NCBI GenBank assembly: GCA_022478985.1
Contig: JAKSZP010008015.1
Coordinates: forward strand, 1-64,000
DNA from: Massospora cicadina
Taxonomy: Eukaryota > Entomophthoromycota > Entomophthoromycetes > Entomophthorales > Entomophthoraceae
Direction: 5' to 3'
DNA length: 64,000 nucleotides
Program-made: the position numbers and the translations under genes
Shown here: positions 1 through 11,983 of the stretch, piece by piece
Numbering within the stretch: the first letter of the stretch is position 1
Layout: the number at the start of each line of letters is the position of its first letter
The notes under the pieces: model-generated
Seen by the model: only the letters and a program-made list of their open reading frames with translations
What the model was told of the DNA's origin: nothing
The model's database searches: none

Positions 1-132
1 AATAGGCACCTGATTTTACCTTATTTCAATAATTTTATCTTTATTCAACGTTTTTAGGGGGCAGATGTTGAGTCATAGGAATATGAATGCCAATCTGGAG
101 AAAGTGGGGTCAATCCCACCATTTTCTCATAT

Positions 133-330
133 TTAGGGTGCCATCCCAAGGTCCCACTGGCTGTTAGTAGGCTTAACAACACGAATGCCTTACTCATGAC
201 ATAACCAAAGAATTGAGTCATGATCTGGAGGATTATAAAAACTTAATCTGATGAAGTTGTCTCTGTTTAGGTTTTAAATCATATTTCCTCTAATCATTTC
301 ATTTTGACAATGTCCGCTTCCTGGTTGGCT
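133..330. repeat. Dispersed repeat, related copy at 49530-49740
   Basis: This stretch aligns by eye with 49530-49740. Shared blocks include 'gttagtagg', 'catgacataacca' and 'tgatctggagg', with the same spacing and scattered mismatches. The other copy lies inside element F, between its gag zinc knuckle and protease region, so this may be a fragment of an F-related retrotransposon at the window edge. Minus-strand translation of both copies gives a similar short motif around GYVM-K-FVLL-LLTA, which hints at coding origin. No gene family was recognised. Bases 1-132 and 331-403 show nothing else definable. Confidence 0.6.
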
Positions 331-403
331 TACATCAAAGCTTCAATTTTTGAGCTTTCTAAAATATTTATCAATAAGAGGAGATTGGAGGAAAAAAATT
401 TTA

Positions 404-750
404 CTTAGCTAGTATAGGTTTTAAACCTTATACAAACAAAACTTCACCATATTGGTAAAGATTTTCCTGCTAGGCAACCACCCCTATCTCCATTTTTAAT
501 TTAATCTCTAATCAATTATCAATAAAGAATAAAATATAAGGTAAGAGGAGGGGAGTAAATCTTGTTTTTCCTTAGCCAGTATAGGTTTCATACCCTATAT
601 AAACCAAACCATCACCAAATTAGTAGAAGGTTTCACTCTGCTAGGCAACCACCCTATCTTATATATTTTTATCTTTATATTATTCAGTTTTTAACAAAGC
701 AGTAATAAAATAGGAGTGGAGTAAATGATACCTTGTCCTAGCTAGTATTG
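404..750. repeat. Degenerate tandem repeat, period about 167 bp
   Basis: The motif 'cttagctagtataggt' at 404 recurs as 'cttagccagtataggt' at 571 and as a shorter 'cctagctagtattggt' near 737. Each of the first two is followed by a run about 'ctaggcaaccacccctatct'. That gives two full units and the start of a third, about 166-167 bp apart. The unit has no ORF and no known family was recognised. The stretch 751-1405 after it holds only short open frames on both strands that I cannot assign. Confidence 0.7.
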
Positions 751-1405
751 GTTTAAAGATGTTCTGGAAAATTTTGCAGCATTTGGTAGCATGATGTACC
801 ATGTTAAGTTAAACACCCTTTCATAGCAAACCTATCAAATCCATCAAATCAATTATGAGACTTCAAACTACTAGTAGAGGTTTAATCAATAACTCATGCT
901 CACCACTTAACTTAGAAAAGATACTTCATCTAGTTTGTTATATAGATTTATAAGGTGCCTATAGACTAAAATTTCCATATTACATCTTATTTTTGTACTA
1001 GTGGTGCCCAACACAAGAGGGAGGGTCCTCCACACATCTTTAATTGCGTTGTGCCAAACGAAGAGATTATTAGTTAAAAATAAGAAAATCTCAACATGGT
1101 GTCGCGGCGTTGGCCTAAGCATCCATATTAGAAGGGGAAGATGGGTTGGGGGTGTTTCATCTGGCGCCAGTTTCTTCAGATGGCGGTCAAAGGCTGACAG
1201 AAAGGGGGTTTGGAGTGCCAGGCGCGTGTAGAATTAGGAGAAAAAGGTGAGGGTTCTTTTCATCAATGGGCCAGCAGTGTACATCGCCTCAGCGTAATTA
1301 TTGAGCTAGTCTTCAGAAAAGGGTATGAGTTTGGGCATGGAAGTGAATAATCTGTTGCGTTGGCGATTTTAAGATTATTTGGGGTCAAAAGGCAATGATC
1401 TCACC

Positions 1406-2300
1406 ATGTCAAGGCCTGCTCGACCTGCTGCAGATGCAAGTTCTTTAAAGTCATATTTTGCATCATTAAGGAAATCACAGGGGGGAAATCAGGATGGGAA
1501 TGCCCTCATAGATTAGCTCAATCACCATATGGCGGGCTTAGTGGAAGGTGGAGTTGGGGCAGCGGCTGCTTTGAAAGCCTTTTGATGGATATTTTGTATA
1601 TTGGACAACCATTTCTTGGATGGAAATGGCGGTGGGCAGTTAAGTTAGTGGGTTATATGGAAGAAATTTTAACCAGTCAAATTCAGATGAATTATATAAG
1701 CTTGCTCATAATCATCAATCCATTTGAGAGCCTTAAAAGTATTCAATATGGCCAGCGCTGGGCCAATGACAGGTATTGGTTGTGTGGCGGATGCTGATTG
1801 GCCATGCACAGTGGACCACAGCAAATCTGCTGGCGCATGAGCCGCAATCTTCTCAGGAATAATTTTGGAAGCTAATCTCTATTTGGGTGAAGATGTGGGA
1901 GCAGCGCCCGTGGTGGTCAAGGGTGAGGGGAGGTAGGATAAATAATCATTCAAAAGTTCATTTAAAATGGTTGTGGGGTTGACGCCAGAGGTAGAAGCGG
2001 TGAAGCATCAGCTGAGACTACTGGGCACTTGCACTTTAGAAAGGTTACGTTTGAAGCATAGGGGACAGATGGTGCAGCCATATTTGATCATGCCAAGAAG
2101 GGATAATCTGGAGCAGATCTGATCACAGCGTGGGGGTATTGTGAGGTGGATATCATAATAGAAGGGGTAGATTGTCACAAATACGCGACGCCCAGTGAGA
2201 TGATTGTTACTTTTGAGAAGCACGAATTGCAACATGTCCCAGTGCCATAGGCAGCCAAGCCTTCTGTGAGCTTATGGCAAAGACTTTCATCGGAAAGGCA
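1406..2300 (+). pseudogene. Decayed unrecognised protein-like stretch
   Basis: Starting at an ATG at 1406, preceded by 'cacc', the plus strand reads MSRPARPAADASSL followed by about 20 open codons, an in-frame TAG (looks like CAG to TAG) and further open codons. Coding-like segments continue in shifted frames to about 2300, including AVKHQLRLLGTCTLERL near 2000 and a segment with HKYATPSEMIVTF near 2190. GC content is higher than in the flanks. I do not recognise the family: it could be an element gag or ORF1, or a host gene relic. Stops and frame changes mean no functional protein. The remainder to about 2830 looks similar but weaker. Confidence 0.35.
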
Positions 2301-2859
2301 GGAGGTCAAGCTGGAAAACTGGACCAGCAATGTGTCCTCATCTGGAAAGCAAGTTTAGATGGGTGGGATTGTTATATTTTTGTATATTAAATTCAGCTGT
2401 GTTGACGCCATGGTGTGTGCTTTAAAAGAGAATCTAAGATCAAAGTACCCCCTTAAAGAACAGAAATCTATGATCAGTTGGGTTTGTAAGACGCTGTTGC
2501 CATCTCAATGATGGCCGCGCTCACATAGGGAAAGAGGTTTTCATAATTGACCCAAAGGCCAAAATTCAGGTTGCACCAAGGGAGCATCAAGGGGCTTCTG
2601 AGCGCCGCATGGGAGCTTGTGAGGTGGTGCTTTAGGTCCTGAGCTGGGACTTAGTGACTGGAAGTGTTTGTGGGGCTAGCTAGTCCAGATCATGTGTATT
2701 TCAGTGGTAGACATTAAATGCCAGGGGGTGGTGCACCACTGCCCCATGTGGGAACAGCAGCCTTTAATCAAGTTGATGTAGGCTAGGATTGGTGCAGGCA
2801 AAAGGGCAGTTGAGCATAGAAAACTTTAATTAAAATTTCAAACTTGATTGATTAAGTGA

Positions 2860-3296
2860 TCAAAGTGAAAGAGAATCTGCCATATTAATTTTCAAATTCC
2901 TAGCTTATGTATTTATGAGATACAAAAATTAGCTTTTGCTATTATTTTGAGTTGTTCTATATATTTTTGGTATAAATTGAATTATATAAAACCCTTACCT
3001 ACTTGAGAACCTAACTCTAAAATGACATATAAATACCTAAAGTTGCATACATAGGTAACTTACTATGTATAATATATAATTTTAATACAATTTCTATAAA
3101 TATAGTTTTATATCCTTACAAATTTATTGATAAAATTAAATGTTGAATTAACCCTTTCATTTTTGGTATTTCAGCGCCCATGCTGCACATACATAGCAAA
3201 TTAATATACATAGGTTTTTGTTTTTTAAAAAATACTTTTTAGATATGAATTTCAAGTTTGAACTATTTTAACAAAAATCTAAAAGTAAAATTTAAT
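2860..3296. repeat. AT-rich repeat block, left half (split by LINE-1)
   Basis: Non-coding AT-rich sequence. It continues at 8568-9060 on the other side of LINE-1: removing the LINE and one TSD copy joins 'aatctgcttttacatctt' to 'aaaaaagtttaaaattg'. Inside the joined block, phrases of the type 'aaatttctagcttttgtgg' recur at about 2895, 8650 and 8990, and 'ctgctttt..acat' recurs at 3297/8568 and 8911, so the block is internally repetitive with a spacing near 340 bp. Family unknown. Confidence 0.5.
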
Positions 3297-3311
3297 CTGC
3301 TTTTACATCTT
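3297..3311. repeat. LINE-1 target-site duplication, left copy
   Basis: CTGCTTTTACATCTT at 3297-3311 is repeated without mismatch at 8568-8582. On the element (minus) strand, the left copy directly follows an A-rich tail reading ATATAATAAAAA. This is the geometry expected of target-primed reverse transcription. Confidence 0.9.
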
Positions 3312-3486
3312 TTTTATTATATGGGGAAGGTTAACCAGAGGACAAGCCCTTCCAATATAGTAGGGTATTTTAAATAACTGTGAAAAATTAAAGACACCCC
3401 AGTGAGTTTGAGGTCCCTCTTGTTGTCTCCAGGACCACCAAGTTTAGGACGGTAGGGGTGTTTATGCTGGTTTATCCTTGGATACA

Positions 3487-6400
3487 TCATGAGTGAAGGA
3501 AAGAGTCAATCTTTAGGAATCTTATGGAGAACCATGTATTGATTGTCCTTCTGTTACGTGGGGTCATGGTTCCAAACAGCCATGCTTGGAACTGTTCCAA
3601 TATATGGCATTGGAAACTATTGATTGGTTCTTGGATTGTAGGCGTTGCTCCTGTAAACGATTTCAGTACTATTGTATGGATTCTCCATAGTGCTATTGCT
3701 ACTATTAATTCCCAGAGGGATGGTTGGATAGGTGACTCCATGTTTAGAGCAAACATGTTCCTAGCTAGACTGAATGGTTGTCCACTCTCTTGGCAGAAAA
3801 GGAGCATGACCTCTTTCCATATAGCCACTGATGTTGGACATTGTTCTAAACGGTGTACTAGGCTTCCATACTGGCCACATATTGTATATGAGGAATGGGC
3901 TGCATTTGACCGTTCTGTTGTGCGGTATACTCTCCTCATGCATCTCCACACATGTGCTCTTATCCTGGGTAGAAGTAGTGAGTGATGTGTGTATCTCCAG
4001 ACTCTTCTTTTGGTCGCCAGGTTGTATGGTATATCCATATGGTCCAGGTAATCAATTCTGGCTATGGTATTCGGACTTCTGCATATTATTTTGTCTGTGA
4101 CTATTTTGGCCATCAATTTCCTGTTTATGAGTTAGCCTTGGGCGTCTCTGTGACTGATCTGATCACATATGTGTATCTTCCACTTTGCTCTTCTCATGGC
4201 TAGGAGTATCCATTTACATGCGCAGGAGTACCATGTGGTCCTGAAGCTGTAGGATGGGACGCCAGATACTTGATTAATGTGTTTGGGTGATCTGGGTTTC
4301 TTAATTGGAGTGCTTGTGTAAAGTTATATTTTGCTGTCTGGCCCAATGTATATCTAAAAGATCTGGGCTAGTCACCTGAGCTATCCAGGATCCTAGTATA
4401 TGGGTTGCTTGCTCTACATAATTAGTAAGCTCCATACCTTCATTCCTTCTAGAGCAAAATAGGGTTTCGAGGCATACAGGGGGTTTTTTGGTTGGACCAA
4501 AGCCATCCTTGTAATAAGGCGTAAATTGTATTAAAGAAGGCCAGTGAGAAAAAAATTGCATGGGCCGTAAACCATACAATTGATAGTATCATGGAGTTGG
4601 CTATTGTGACCCTTCCTGTTAGACCTGTTTGATGTCCATGTAAGTAGGCAAAGCATCTTGTTGTTTTATCCAGAAGTTGATTTTCCATCATGGAGTTGGC
4701 GTGACCTCCTGCTTCCAACCATACTCCCAAGTGACGGACAGGTCCAGCTGTTGGCTTGGTAGTGAAGGGAAGTTTCAGTGGGGTTGATGTTGTTTTTGCC
4801 TCCTACGTCTGGTGAGAAGCCTTGATGTTGTATTGGTTTGTTGACCCATGGTATATGGCGTCTAATGAGTCTGATATTTTCCCCAGGAGTACAATTTCCG
4901 TTTTCTCAGTATTAAGTGATGCATTGCTTACATTTGAATATTCTTGTATTATCTTCTCAATTCTGCAAGAATCATGGTTGTTGGATATTCCCACCACATT
5001 GTTGTCAGTGAAGGCCATCATTTTTACTGGTGGTTGACCCTTGACATTAATTCCCTTGAGAAGTGTATTTGTATTCTGGATTAGGGGATCCAAACTAAAA
5101 TTGTAAAGTAGAAGTCTTAAAGGGTCTCCTTGTTTGAGTCCTCTCTGTGGAATGACTGGGTTAGTTAAGAAACCTGCTCCATGCACAGCCATGGTGGCTG
5201 ATTCTGTGAACAAAATCACCCAGTTTATGAACCTATTTTTAGTTTGAATTTTGAAGGCAGGCTCTGAGATAGGTCCAGTTCACCCTGTCGTATGCCTTCT
5301 GTTGGTCCAAAAAGACAAGCGCTCCAGAGGTTTTGGACTGGCAGACATTTGCAACTGTGTGGATGTTGTCCCATATAGATCTTCTTGGAACAAATTCATA
5401 ATGATATGGGGATATCACGTCAGTTGCAATTTCTCCTAGTCTTTTGGCTATTGTTTTTGTAAATATTTTGGTATCTGTGTTGGTTAGGGAGATTGGGCGC
5501 CTGTTGGATAGGTTAGTCTGTCTCCTTTTTTGAATAAATTGACAGTGTAAGCTTATTTGCCTCCAGGTAGGAGGCATGTTTCCATAATACACTTGTTCAT
5601 GGAAGCTAAAAGAATATTTGAGATGTGTGTAAATTATTTTTATATAATTCATAGGGGATCTCATCAGGTCCAGGGCATTTCCCTCTTGGTGCACCACATA
5701 CTACTTCCCATAGTTCCTCGCATGATATTAGGTTAATTAGGTTGTTATTTTGAGCTGCAGTGTCGATATGTGCATTTGCTAGGAATTTTTTGACTTTTTC
5801 ATGTTTGATCAGTTCAGATTTATATAAATTTATATAAAAACTGTGTACTTTGGGTGCAACTTCTTCAGGTGTTTCTGCTATGGATTTTTCCATTCATCGG
5901 ACCTGTGTGCAAGCTATAATATTTTTCTGGGCATGAAATTGACAGAAAAAATAGCTTGAGCAAGTTTCTCTATCTTTTATGTTTTTTGCTCTATATTGAA
6001 CCCCGACTTGGTGTTGGTGTTTGCATATCAGAGTGTTTAGCCAAGCAGAAATTGCTGCCCATTTGTGACCCCATCCAGGGCTGTCTCCTGTGCTTGGGAC
6101 ACTGTTTTCCAGGTGATTGATTTCTGTCAAAGTGTGCTTGATAATGGCTGAAGCTGCCCTGTATCTTCTAGATGTTGTGTTTAATCTTTTGGGTTGTTGA
6201 TTTTTTATATTTTCCTAGGTGGTTAGTGAGTCCAAACAGAAGAGTGTTTGAAAATCTCAGGTCAAAGATATTTCCTCCATCAAGGATTGAAATTCTGAGT
6301 TGGCTAAACTTTATGGGTGTATTCTGCACCACCTGGGTACTTAGGTAGTTGTTTCTGCTGGTGTGTAGGACACCAAAACTAGCCAATGGTTGGAAAATTC

Positions 6401-7120
6401 GAGTTTTATAGTTTTGAATTTATGAATTTGGTGACATAAAATTAATGGTGCGAGTATTAGGTCTATCCATGACATAGAGATAAGTGCACCGTTGTGTACA
6501 TGTGAGCGTGTCTTGTTTTGTAGTAGGGGTGACCTTTTAGGTATCTGATCATATAGTCCCAGGGCGGCCTTTAGTACGTGATTTCACTTGCCCTTGTGAT
6601 ACCTCCATTGTGTATGGCCATTGGTCAGTCTATGGGTTGATTCAGCAGTTCATATCTCTCAGGATAAAAGTGTTTGCTTCAAAGATGGAGTTGTGTTAGA
6701 GCTGTTAAAAACTCTTGTTGGTCAAGTGCACCTTTTGGTGCATACACACTGGCTATTTTGTGCACTTCAGTGTGCCATGAGAAGGTAATGGCTAGTACAC
6801 AGCTGTCCAGGAACAAATTTTATTAATAAATTTAAAGTTTTGGTTCGCCCATACTATCACCTCACAGTGTTGTGCCCAAAATGATATTGTTGGGAAGAGC
6901 ATGTTTTCCCATGCATCCTCCTTTCCTTGTGGACAGTGGGTTCCTGCACCACCAGGATATCCACAGGTGGGTTTCATAAGAGACTCAACTTCTTGGCCTG
7001 TGACGTTAGGGCCTTTAGTCCCTTTATGTAAGCATCCTTATCTCTACTGAGATGCCCAATGCGCCTCAGGAGCGGTTAGCAGGGCCCCCTGGCCCTACTC
7101 CCTCACTCACATTACTCTCC
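3487..7120 (-). pseudogene. LINE-1 ORF2: endonuclease, reverse transcriptase, zf-RVT
   Basis: Broken ORF2 read right to left. The apurinic-type endonuclease lies at about 7100-6130: a VDILVVQEP block (the catalytic Glu block), then VYAPKGALDQ near 6730, and an SWIDLIL...H block near 6400. RT domains follow: CPGPDEIPYELY near 5680, RRPISLTNTDTKIFTKTIAKRL near 5490, FLDQQKAYDRVNW near 5300, LKQGDPLR near 5130, and the catalytic box FTDNNVVG near 5010. The box should be F/Y-x-DD; the second Asp is Asn here, so the polymerase is dead. The longest clean segment, 3487-4116, carries the C-terminal zinc-binding region with C-x2-C followed by H-x4-CP. It would have copied its own RNA at a nicked target. 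Several stops and frameshifts separate the pieces. Confidence 0.9.
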
Positions 7121-7139
7121 ATTGCACCTCTGTTGAGGA

Positions 7140-8485
7140 TCACATAACCATGAGTAAGAGTTGGGGTGTATTCTTCCCCTTTTGTTGCCGCTGATTTTGC
7201 TCCTCTCTTGCCTTTTCTGGTTTCAATTTATCATTGCAGTGCACTTGTGTGCTCTTATTGGCTAAATTTTCCTCTTGCGCATTACATTGTTGATTTTCAT
7301 TCCCAATTGGGTTATGCTCCGCAATTTCAGGGGGTGTGCTAGACCCCTGTTTTGCTGCATTTATTTCCAAATTGGGTTCCACCAAATCCAATCTGTTTAG
7401 ATTGGTTGTTTGGTTTTTTGAAGGATTTGAGTGGCTCATTGCTTTGAGTTCCTCCATGTCTTCCTGGATCTGATCTGGTGATATGGATGAATCCACAAAA
7501 GCCTTTGCCTTGGCTGCGGCCATCTTGCAAGCTTGTTTGGCCATTTTTCATTTTTTTGGGGAAATTGGGTTAATTGTTTTATATTGCCCGTGTTCACCCC
7601 AGTTGAATGCTTGTGTGGTGTCTGTGATTTTGGCGTACTCTAAGTCATCTTTGCCCATTTCTTCCTCACAGAATTCCATTTCTCTTAGGCCTTATTTTAT
7701 GAGACAAGCATGAATCTTGTGCCCAAAGGCCTGGAAGTGGTTGCATATGGGTGGTGCACTCTCTACTGTTGCACGGAATAGTTGGTATTTTCCCATCAAT
7801 AGTGAAGGATGCGATGTGGGGGATTTCTGTGATATTATCCACTACCTCCTGGTTTGGGGAAATGATTGTGATTACCTTTCCAGTGCTAGGGTAAGCATCA
7901 GCTAGAATCTTTGCATTTTGAATTGTTTGATTTCTCCATAGGCTTCCAAGCCTTCTTGGAAATGTCATTCAACTACTATGCGCACCAGTGTAGTCAGAAG
8001 GTAATCAAAAATTATAAAAATATCTTTGGAAGCTGTCCAATATGTGCGTTTGGTTGATACCAAATGCTGACTGTTGGGAAGGTCAAGTACCACTCTTATC
8101 TTTGATGCTTCATTTGCTTCTTCCACGGTTTTGAACCCAAGGTCTACCAACCTTTGCAGATAGTATGGGTTGTTAAGTGCACCGCGTGTGGGAAAAATTT
8201 AAGTTGGACTTTTCCAAACTTTTCCCACATTGCCAGTGTTTATACGCCCAGGAAAACTCATCCCATTTTTCACCAATGACAGTGGTTGCGAGTGGAATAC
8301 TTTCATGTAACTGCTTTATTTCACCAAAAAATTTATGAAACCCACAGGGTGCGCCACCTATGGTTTTTTGTTTTTACTGATATTTTCTTTTGTTCCTGTG
8401 CTCTTGGTACCTTTGGGCGTTGCAGATCCAGGTCTGAGCCCTTTACCATGTTCGCCCAGTTCTTTACTTTATTGCTTATACTCAT
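7140..8485 (-). pseudogene. LINE-1 ORF1 (gag-like RNA-binding protein)
   Basis: Begins at an ATG at 8485-8483 with MSISNKVKNWANMVKGSDL, which resembles the N terminus of LINE ORF1 proteins. Coding continues in shifting frames: a block with GEKWDEFSWAYKHW near 8260, then the open segment 7666-7968 (RRLGSLWRNQTIQNAKILAD...), then a lysine- and glutamine-rich C-terminal segment at 7140-7544. By analogy it would be the RNA-binding chaperone of the LINE particle. I saw no intact CCHC knuckle, unlike the second LINE at the right edge. Internal stops make it a pseudogene. Confidence 0.75.
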
Positions 8486-8567
8486 CTCACCTTGTATTGA
8501 TCATCAGATTGTACTGTTTGAATAGAATCATATTACTAAAAGTGATAGTAATCAGAAAGAAAAGTTC

Positions 8568-9060
8568 CTGCTTTTACATCTTAAAAAAGTTTAAAATTGA
8601 ATGTTTCTTAGCTGAACTACAAATTCAGAGAGAACCTATATGTTAAATTGCAAATTTCTAGCTTTTGTGGCTTAGGAATAACCTTTGTTTAGAGTATTTT
8701 CTATATATTAAGATATATTTTTTGCAATTCTTGTTGCTAAAATTGATAAAGTCCCTAATATAATTGAGATTATAACACCCAAGTTGCTTATACATATAAA
8801 ATTTAGAGTTTTTATGTTTAATGGGTTTTTGGTTTATTTTTTTATAGTTTCTAAAATTAAAATTATCAAATTATATAAGATTACTAAGGTAGAATCCAAA
8901 CTGCTTTTTCACATATTAAATCTTTGAAACATCTAAAATCAAACGGTTATTTTATCTGTAATGCAACTTATGAACAGAACATCCATGCCAAATTTTTAAA
9001 TCCTAGCATTTGTGGTTTAAGAAAAAAATTATTAATAATTTCATTTATATTTATTATATA
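8568..9060. repeat. AT-rich repeat block, right half, starting with the LINE-1 TSD
   Basis: Continuation of the block at 2860-3296 after the LINE insertion. It begins with the right TSD copy CTGCTTTTACATCTT (8568-8582). Internal near-repeats at about 8569 and 8911 mark a period near 340 bp. No coding capacity was recognised. Confidence 0.5.
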
Positions 9061-10165
9061 AAAGGAAATTAGCCCAACGCCCTACCATTAGCAGGGTGCT
9101 AGGTATTACAGTTGGACAGGGAGGAGGAGGGGATCTTGGACCAAGCTTATTAGTATGAAAATGACCACTATTCTCAAACAACAAGATTGAAGTTATAAAC
9201 GCATATTCTGATTCATTAGTTTATATTAATTTCTTCAATTGATTTTCCAGGGTACATTATAGGACAATAACTAAGCTATTATAAGCACTTTTATAAGGTT
9301 TTTAAATGTAATATTTATTTTGACATTTTCAGAATATAATGTTGGTAGTAATCACCATTTATAACCTTTTTAATTTGACATTTTGCTCATTTGCAACTAA
9401 TTAGGTAGATTTAGTTCAATTTGGGTTGTCCCAGGGTCAACTTTTTACAACTAAGGTGGCTCCTGATTGAGCTACATGTTTGAGTGGATAATTGTTCCTG
9501 CTGCTCTGATTTTAAATAATATTTCAAATATAACCAGCGCTTTTTGATCTTCTGCACATATTGTTCTTCAGATTCAGTAACAATGTTGAGTCTGGATTTG
9601 GGAGTAGGTTGTGGGTTGGGCGGTAAAAACATGGAGAACAGGGATCACATCTCTCATTTAGGGTGTGTCCTGGTTCATTATTATAAGTGAGAGGCAAGAC
9701 ATGTGGTTGTTTCACATTTTAGTCCTTAAAGGGCGTAAGGCCCAGTTCAGCTGGATATCAGTAGCCAAGGACCTTACTTTATTTACAACTTGGGTTGAGA
9801 TCCACTAATACTAAAGGTTATAAACTTAATCTAAGAAAGTATATTTAAATTACTATAAGCGATCATGCTATACCATCGCAATTATATTTCCTTAAAGTAC
9901 TTTTTACATCATAATTATAGTAGCCATAATTTCAAAATGTCTATTATCTAAATTTAATAAATTAAAGTACTAAGGTGCTAAATTTTTTGTTACAACTAAT
10001 TCTTTTATATAGACATTTAATCAAGTATTATTTAGATAAATCATCTGAGAAATTTATTATAACAATATCAAATGAAACTACTATTTTCATGTCATACCAA
10101 CTGTATTAGCACATTAATTAACTTATCCATTATAATAAAGTTAGATATCTTTATATCCTAACTGA
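9061..10165. other. Unassigned AT-rich stretch outside element C
   Basis: Flanking sequence into which element C inserted. A minus-strand open segment at 9411-9632 (FLPPNPQPTPKSRLNIV..., lysine- and glutamine-rich after it) may be a relic of an element gag, but no motif fixes that. The rest is AT-rich, without repeats or genes I can name. Confidence 0.4.
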
Positions 10166-10170
10166 ATATC
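10166..10170. repeat. Element C target-site duplication, left copy (ATATC)
   Basis: ATATC at 10166-10170, immediately before the LTR start TGTCAGG at 10171, matches ATATC at 53538-53542, immediately after the LTR end 'cccataca'. Five bases is the usual Ty3/gypsy TSD length. The match across 43 kb supports one original insertion. Confidence 0.85.
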
Positions 10171-10875
10171 TGTCAGGTATTTGGCATGTCAAGGGAAGAC
10201 TTGGCTTTCAATGGAGGTACTTTAAAACCCACAATAGCATTTATAGTCTGCATGACACTGCCATTCTAATGATTTGATAGTAAGATCCTCTGGGGGAAGA
10301 TGCATAAATTTTTGTTTACAAACATTAATCCCATTCTAATTACTAGTCTAAGGACCATCAGCAGTTTTTCCCATTCCTCCTATGTGTGGAGAGATCATTT
10401 TTTAGGGGCGCTTGTGCCTGCCATTCTTGATTGAGGCTCAAAATAAAGACTAGTCTGAACGCGCACCTAATAGTGGGGAACAGCTGCAGTATCTATAATG
10501 AGACTGCTAAAATTCTCATTAGCGATCTGTTCTGTTATGATATTTTTTGGTCATGTCTTAAGTGTAATGGATTGGATTACTCAAATTTTCAATTAGATCA
10601 GTGCAGGGATCATTGCTCCTACCCATGGGTAAGAGAATGTATGGATAGCTCCCTGAGGTAGGTTCCTTGGTTACCTCTGTTGAGGGATGCTAACACTGAT
10701 AATACAAAGGAAACAGCCACCTCCATTACCAAAAAATGAGCGGTGGCCCTTTATTGGTAACAGCAAATTTTTCGTAAGAGACAATTCTTTAAGCTTTAAA
10801 ATAGTTTATATTATTGGTTTTTTCTTAATTTACCAATTATTCAAGGGAAAGTACAAAATACCTCAGCACTCTACT
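10171..10875 (-). repeat. Element C left (3') LTR, outer part
   Basis: Starts TGTCAGG at 10171 and aligns along its length with 35026-35735 of the other LTR (for example 'gtgcctgccatt', 'gagggatgctaacactgataat'). It is interrupted after 'cagcactctact' by element D and resumes at 15449 with 'gtaggcagag'. Confidence 0.9.
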
Positions 10876-11907
10876 TGTTGGAATTTTGATATGCCAATAT
10901 TCCCAACTGCTTAGATTATGATGGGTGCTTATTCACTAGGTGAGTCGTCCCACTAGTGGATATAAAAGTTTCAAATTTTTAGATGACAACTAATGCTCAG
11001 CAAAAACGTGCTAATGAATAATAGAATATTTACTGTGGTTGATCCATCAGAAATATATTCTGGATTGCTTAATTTTCATCAAGGGATGATCTTAAACAAA
11101 TAGCGAGTGCTTCAGTTGTCAATCTTATAATGATGACTTATTTTTTTGTAAGTTTAATAGTTAGTCGCTGATTGACTAGAAGGGTTCATGAAGTTGTTGA
11201 AGTGCTGATGATTCTTTTAAAAACTCCTGGTTTAATTATTGAATGTGAGGAATCAAATATTGGTAACCTGGAGAAGGTTTCAGGTCTAGAAGTTGATGAA
11301 ACCTGACACTCGTTGAGGGAAACCTGTGAGAGTGTGACTCAAGGAAGACTAATCATTTGGCAATGGATTCCATCTCCTCAAGTAAGGCGCCAACAGGGGT
11401 GGTGCCAAATTCCCTATATTTACCCTCATTTTCCTATAAATAAGGATACATTTAGCAATTATCTTTGTAGTTTAGACTTATACATTGTTTGTATAGTTGA
11501 CTCTTAGGATATGAGTTTAAGAATAGTATCATTTGTCTAAAGTAGGTGGCTATCAATATCTCCACTGTGCTCTGCATGAAGAGAATAAGGAAGAGTTCCC
11601 TACCAGAGGAAGAAGAGAGGAGGGAAGAGTTTCCTGACATTTCAGAGATACCATTGAAGAGAAGGAGGGCGTGCACCATTTTAGCGTTGGACTTCCTTAT
11701 CAGCGTGTATTTAAGAAAACTCAACTTAAAGTGATAGTCTTCATATCATTGCTACCAAAATTTGGTCAATAATAAATAAGCGTAATCATTAATGCATTTA
11801 TAAAGCACATGTGCAGTATAAGTGGAATCTAAGGCGAGCATCCCAGAAGGTTCCAGTTGGTGCTAATTACTAAGGAAGATTGAGCACAGAGCTCCCAAAC
11901 TTCACCA
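10876..11907 (+). repeat. Element D 5' LTR
   Basis: 1,032-bp direct repeat of 14408-15443, starting TGTTGGAATTTTGATATGCC and ending TTCACCA. A pair of nested purine-rich blocks with 'aagagttccctaccagagga' occurs in both copies, so the copies are readily aligned. Confidence 0.92.
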
Positions 11908-11983
11908 TTGGTGTCTACTGCGGGTGGTGTAGAGTTTTAAAATAAAATTAAAAAAGTAAGATTTAATAAAAAGAGTTATCAAG

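Larger units (their letters stand above)
3312..8567 (-). mobile_element. Full-length non-LTR retrotransposon (LINE-1 of this window)
   Basis: Minus-strand LINE of 5,256 bp bounded by a perfect 15-bp TSD (3297-3311 and 8568-8582). The 5' end lies at 8567 with a leader of about 80 nt before the ORF1 start codon at 8485. ORF1 is followed by ORF2 with endonuclease, reverse transcriptase and a C-terminal zinc-knuckle domain, then a short 3' UTR and an A-rich tail at 3312-3323. Because the TSD is intact and ORF1 begins near the 5' end, this copy is not 5' truncated, unlike most genomic LINE copies. All reading frames carry stops and frameshifts, and the RT active site is mutated, so it is inactive. 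It inserted into an AT-rich repeat block. Confidence 0.9.

Noticed and set aside
404..750. CRISPR-like spaced repeats
   Set aside because: Only two full units with similar, not unique, intervening sequence, in a eukaryotic context.
3524..3985. 153-codon plus-strand ORF
   Set aside because: Lies antisense to the LINE-1 zinc-binding C terminus at 3487-4116, which has clear family motifs; the plus frame has none.
9083..9112. Helitron 3' end (hairpin near 'gccctaccattagcagggt' then CTAG)
   Set aside because: The loop is large, spacing to CTAG is only two bases, and no second copy with the same end is present.
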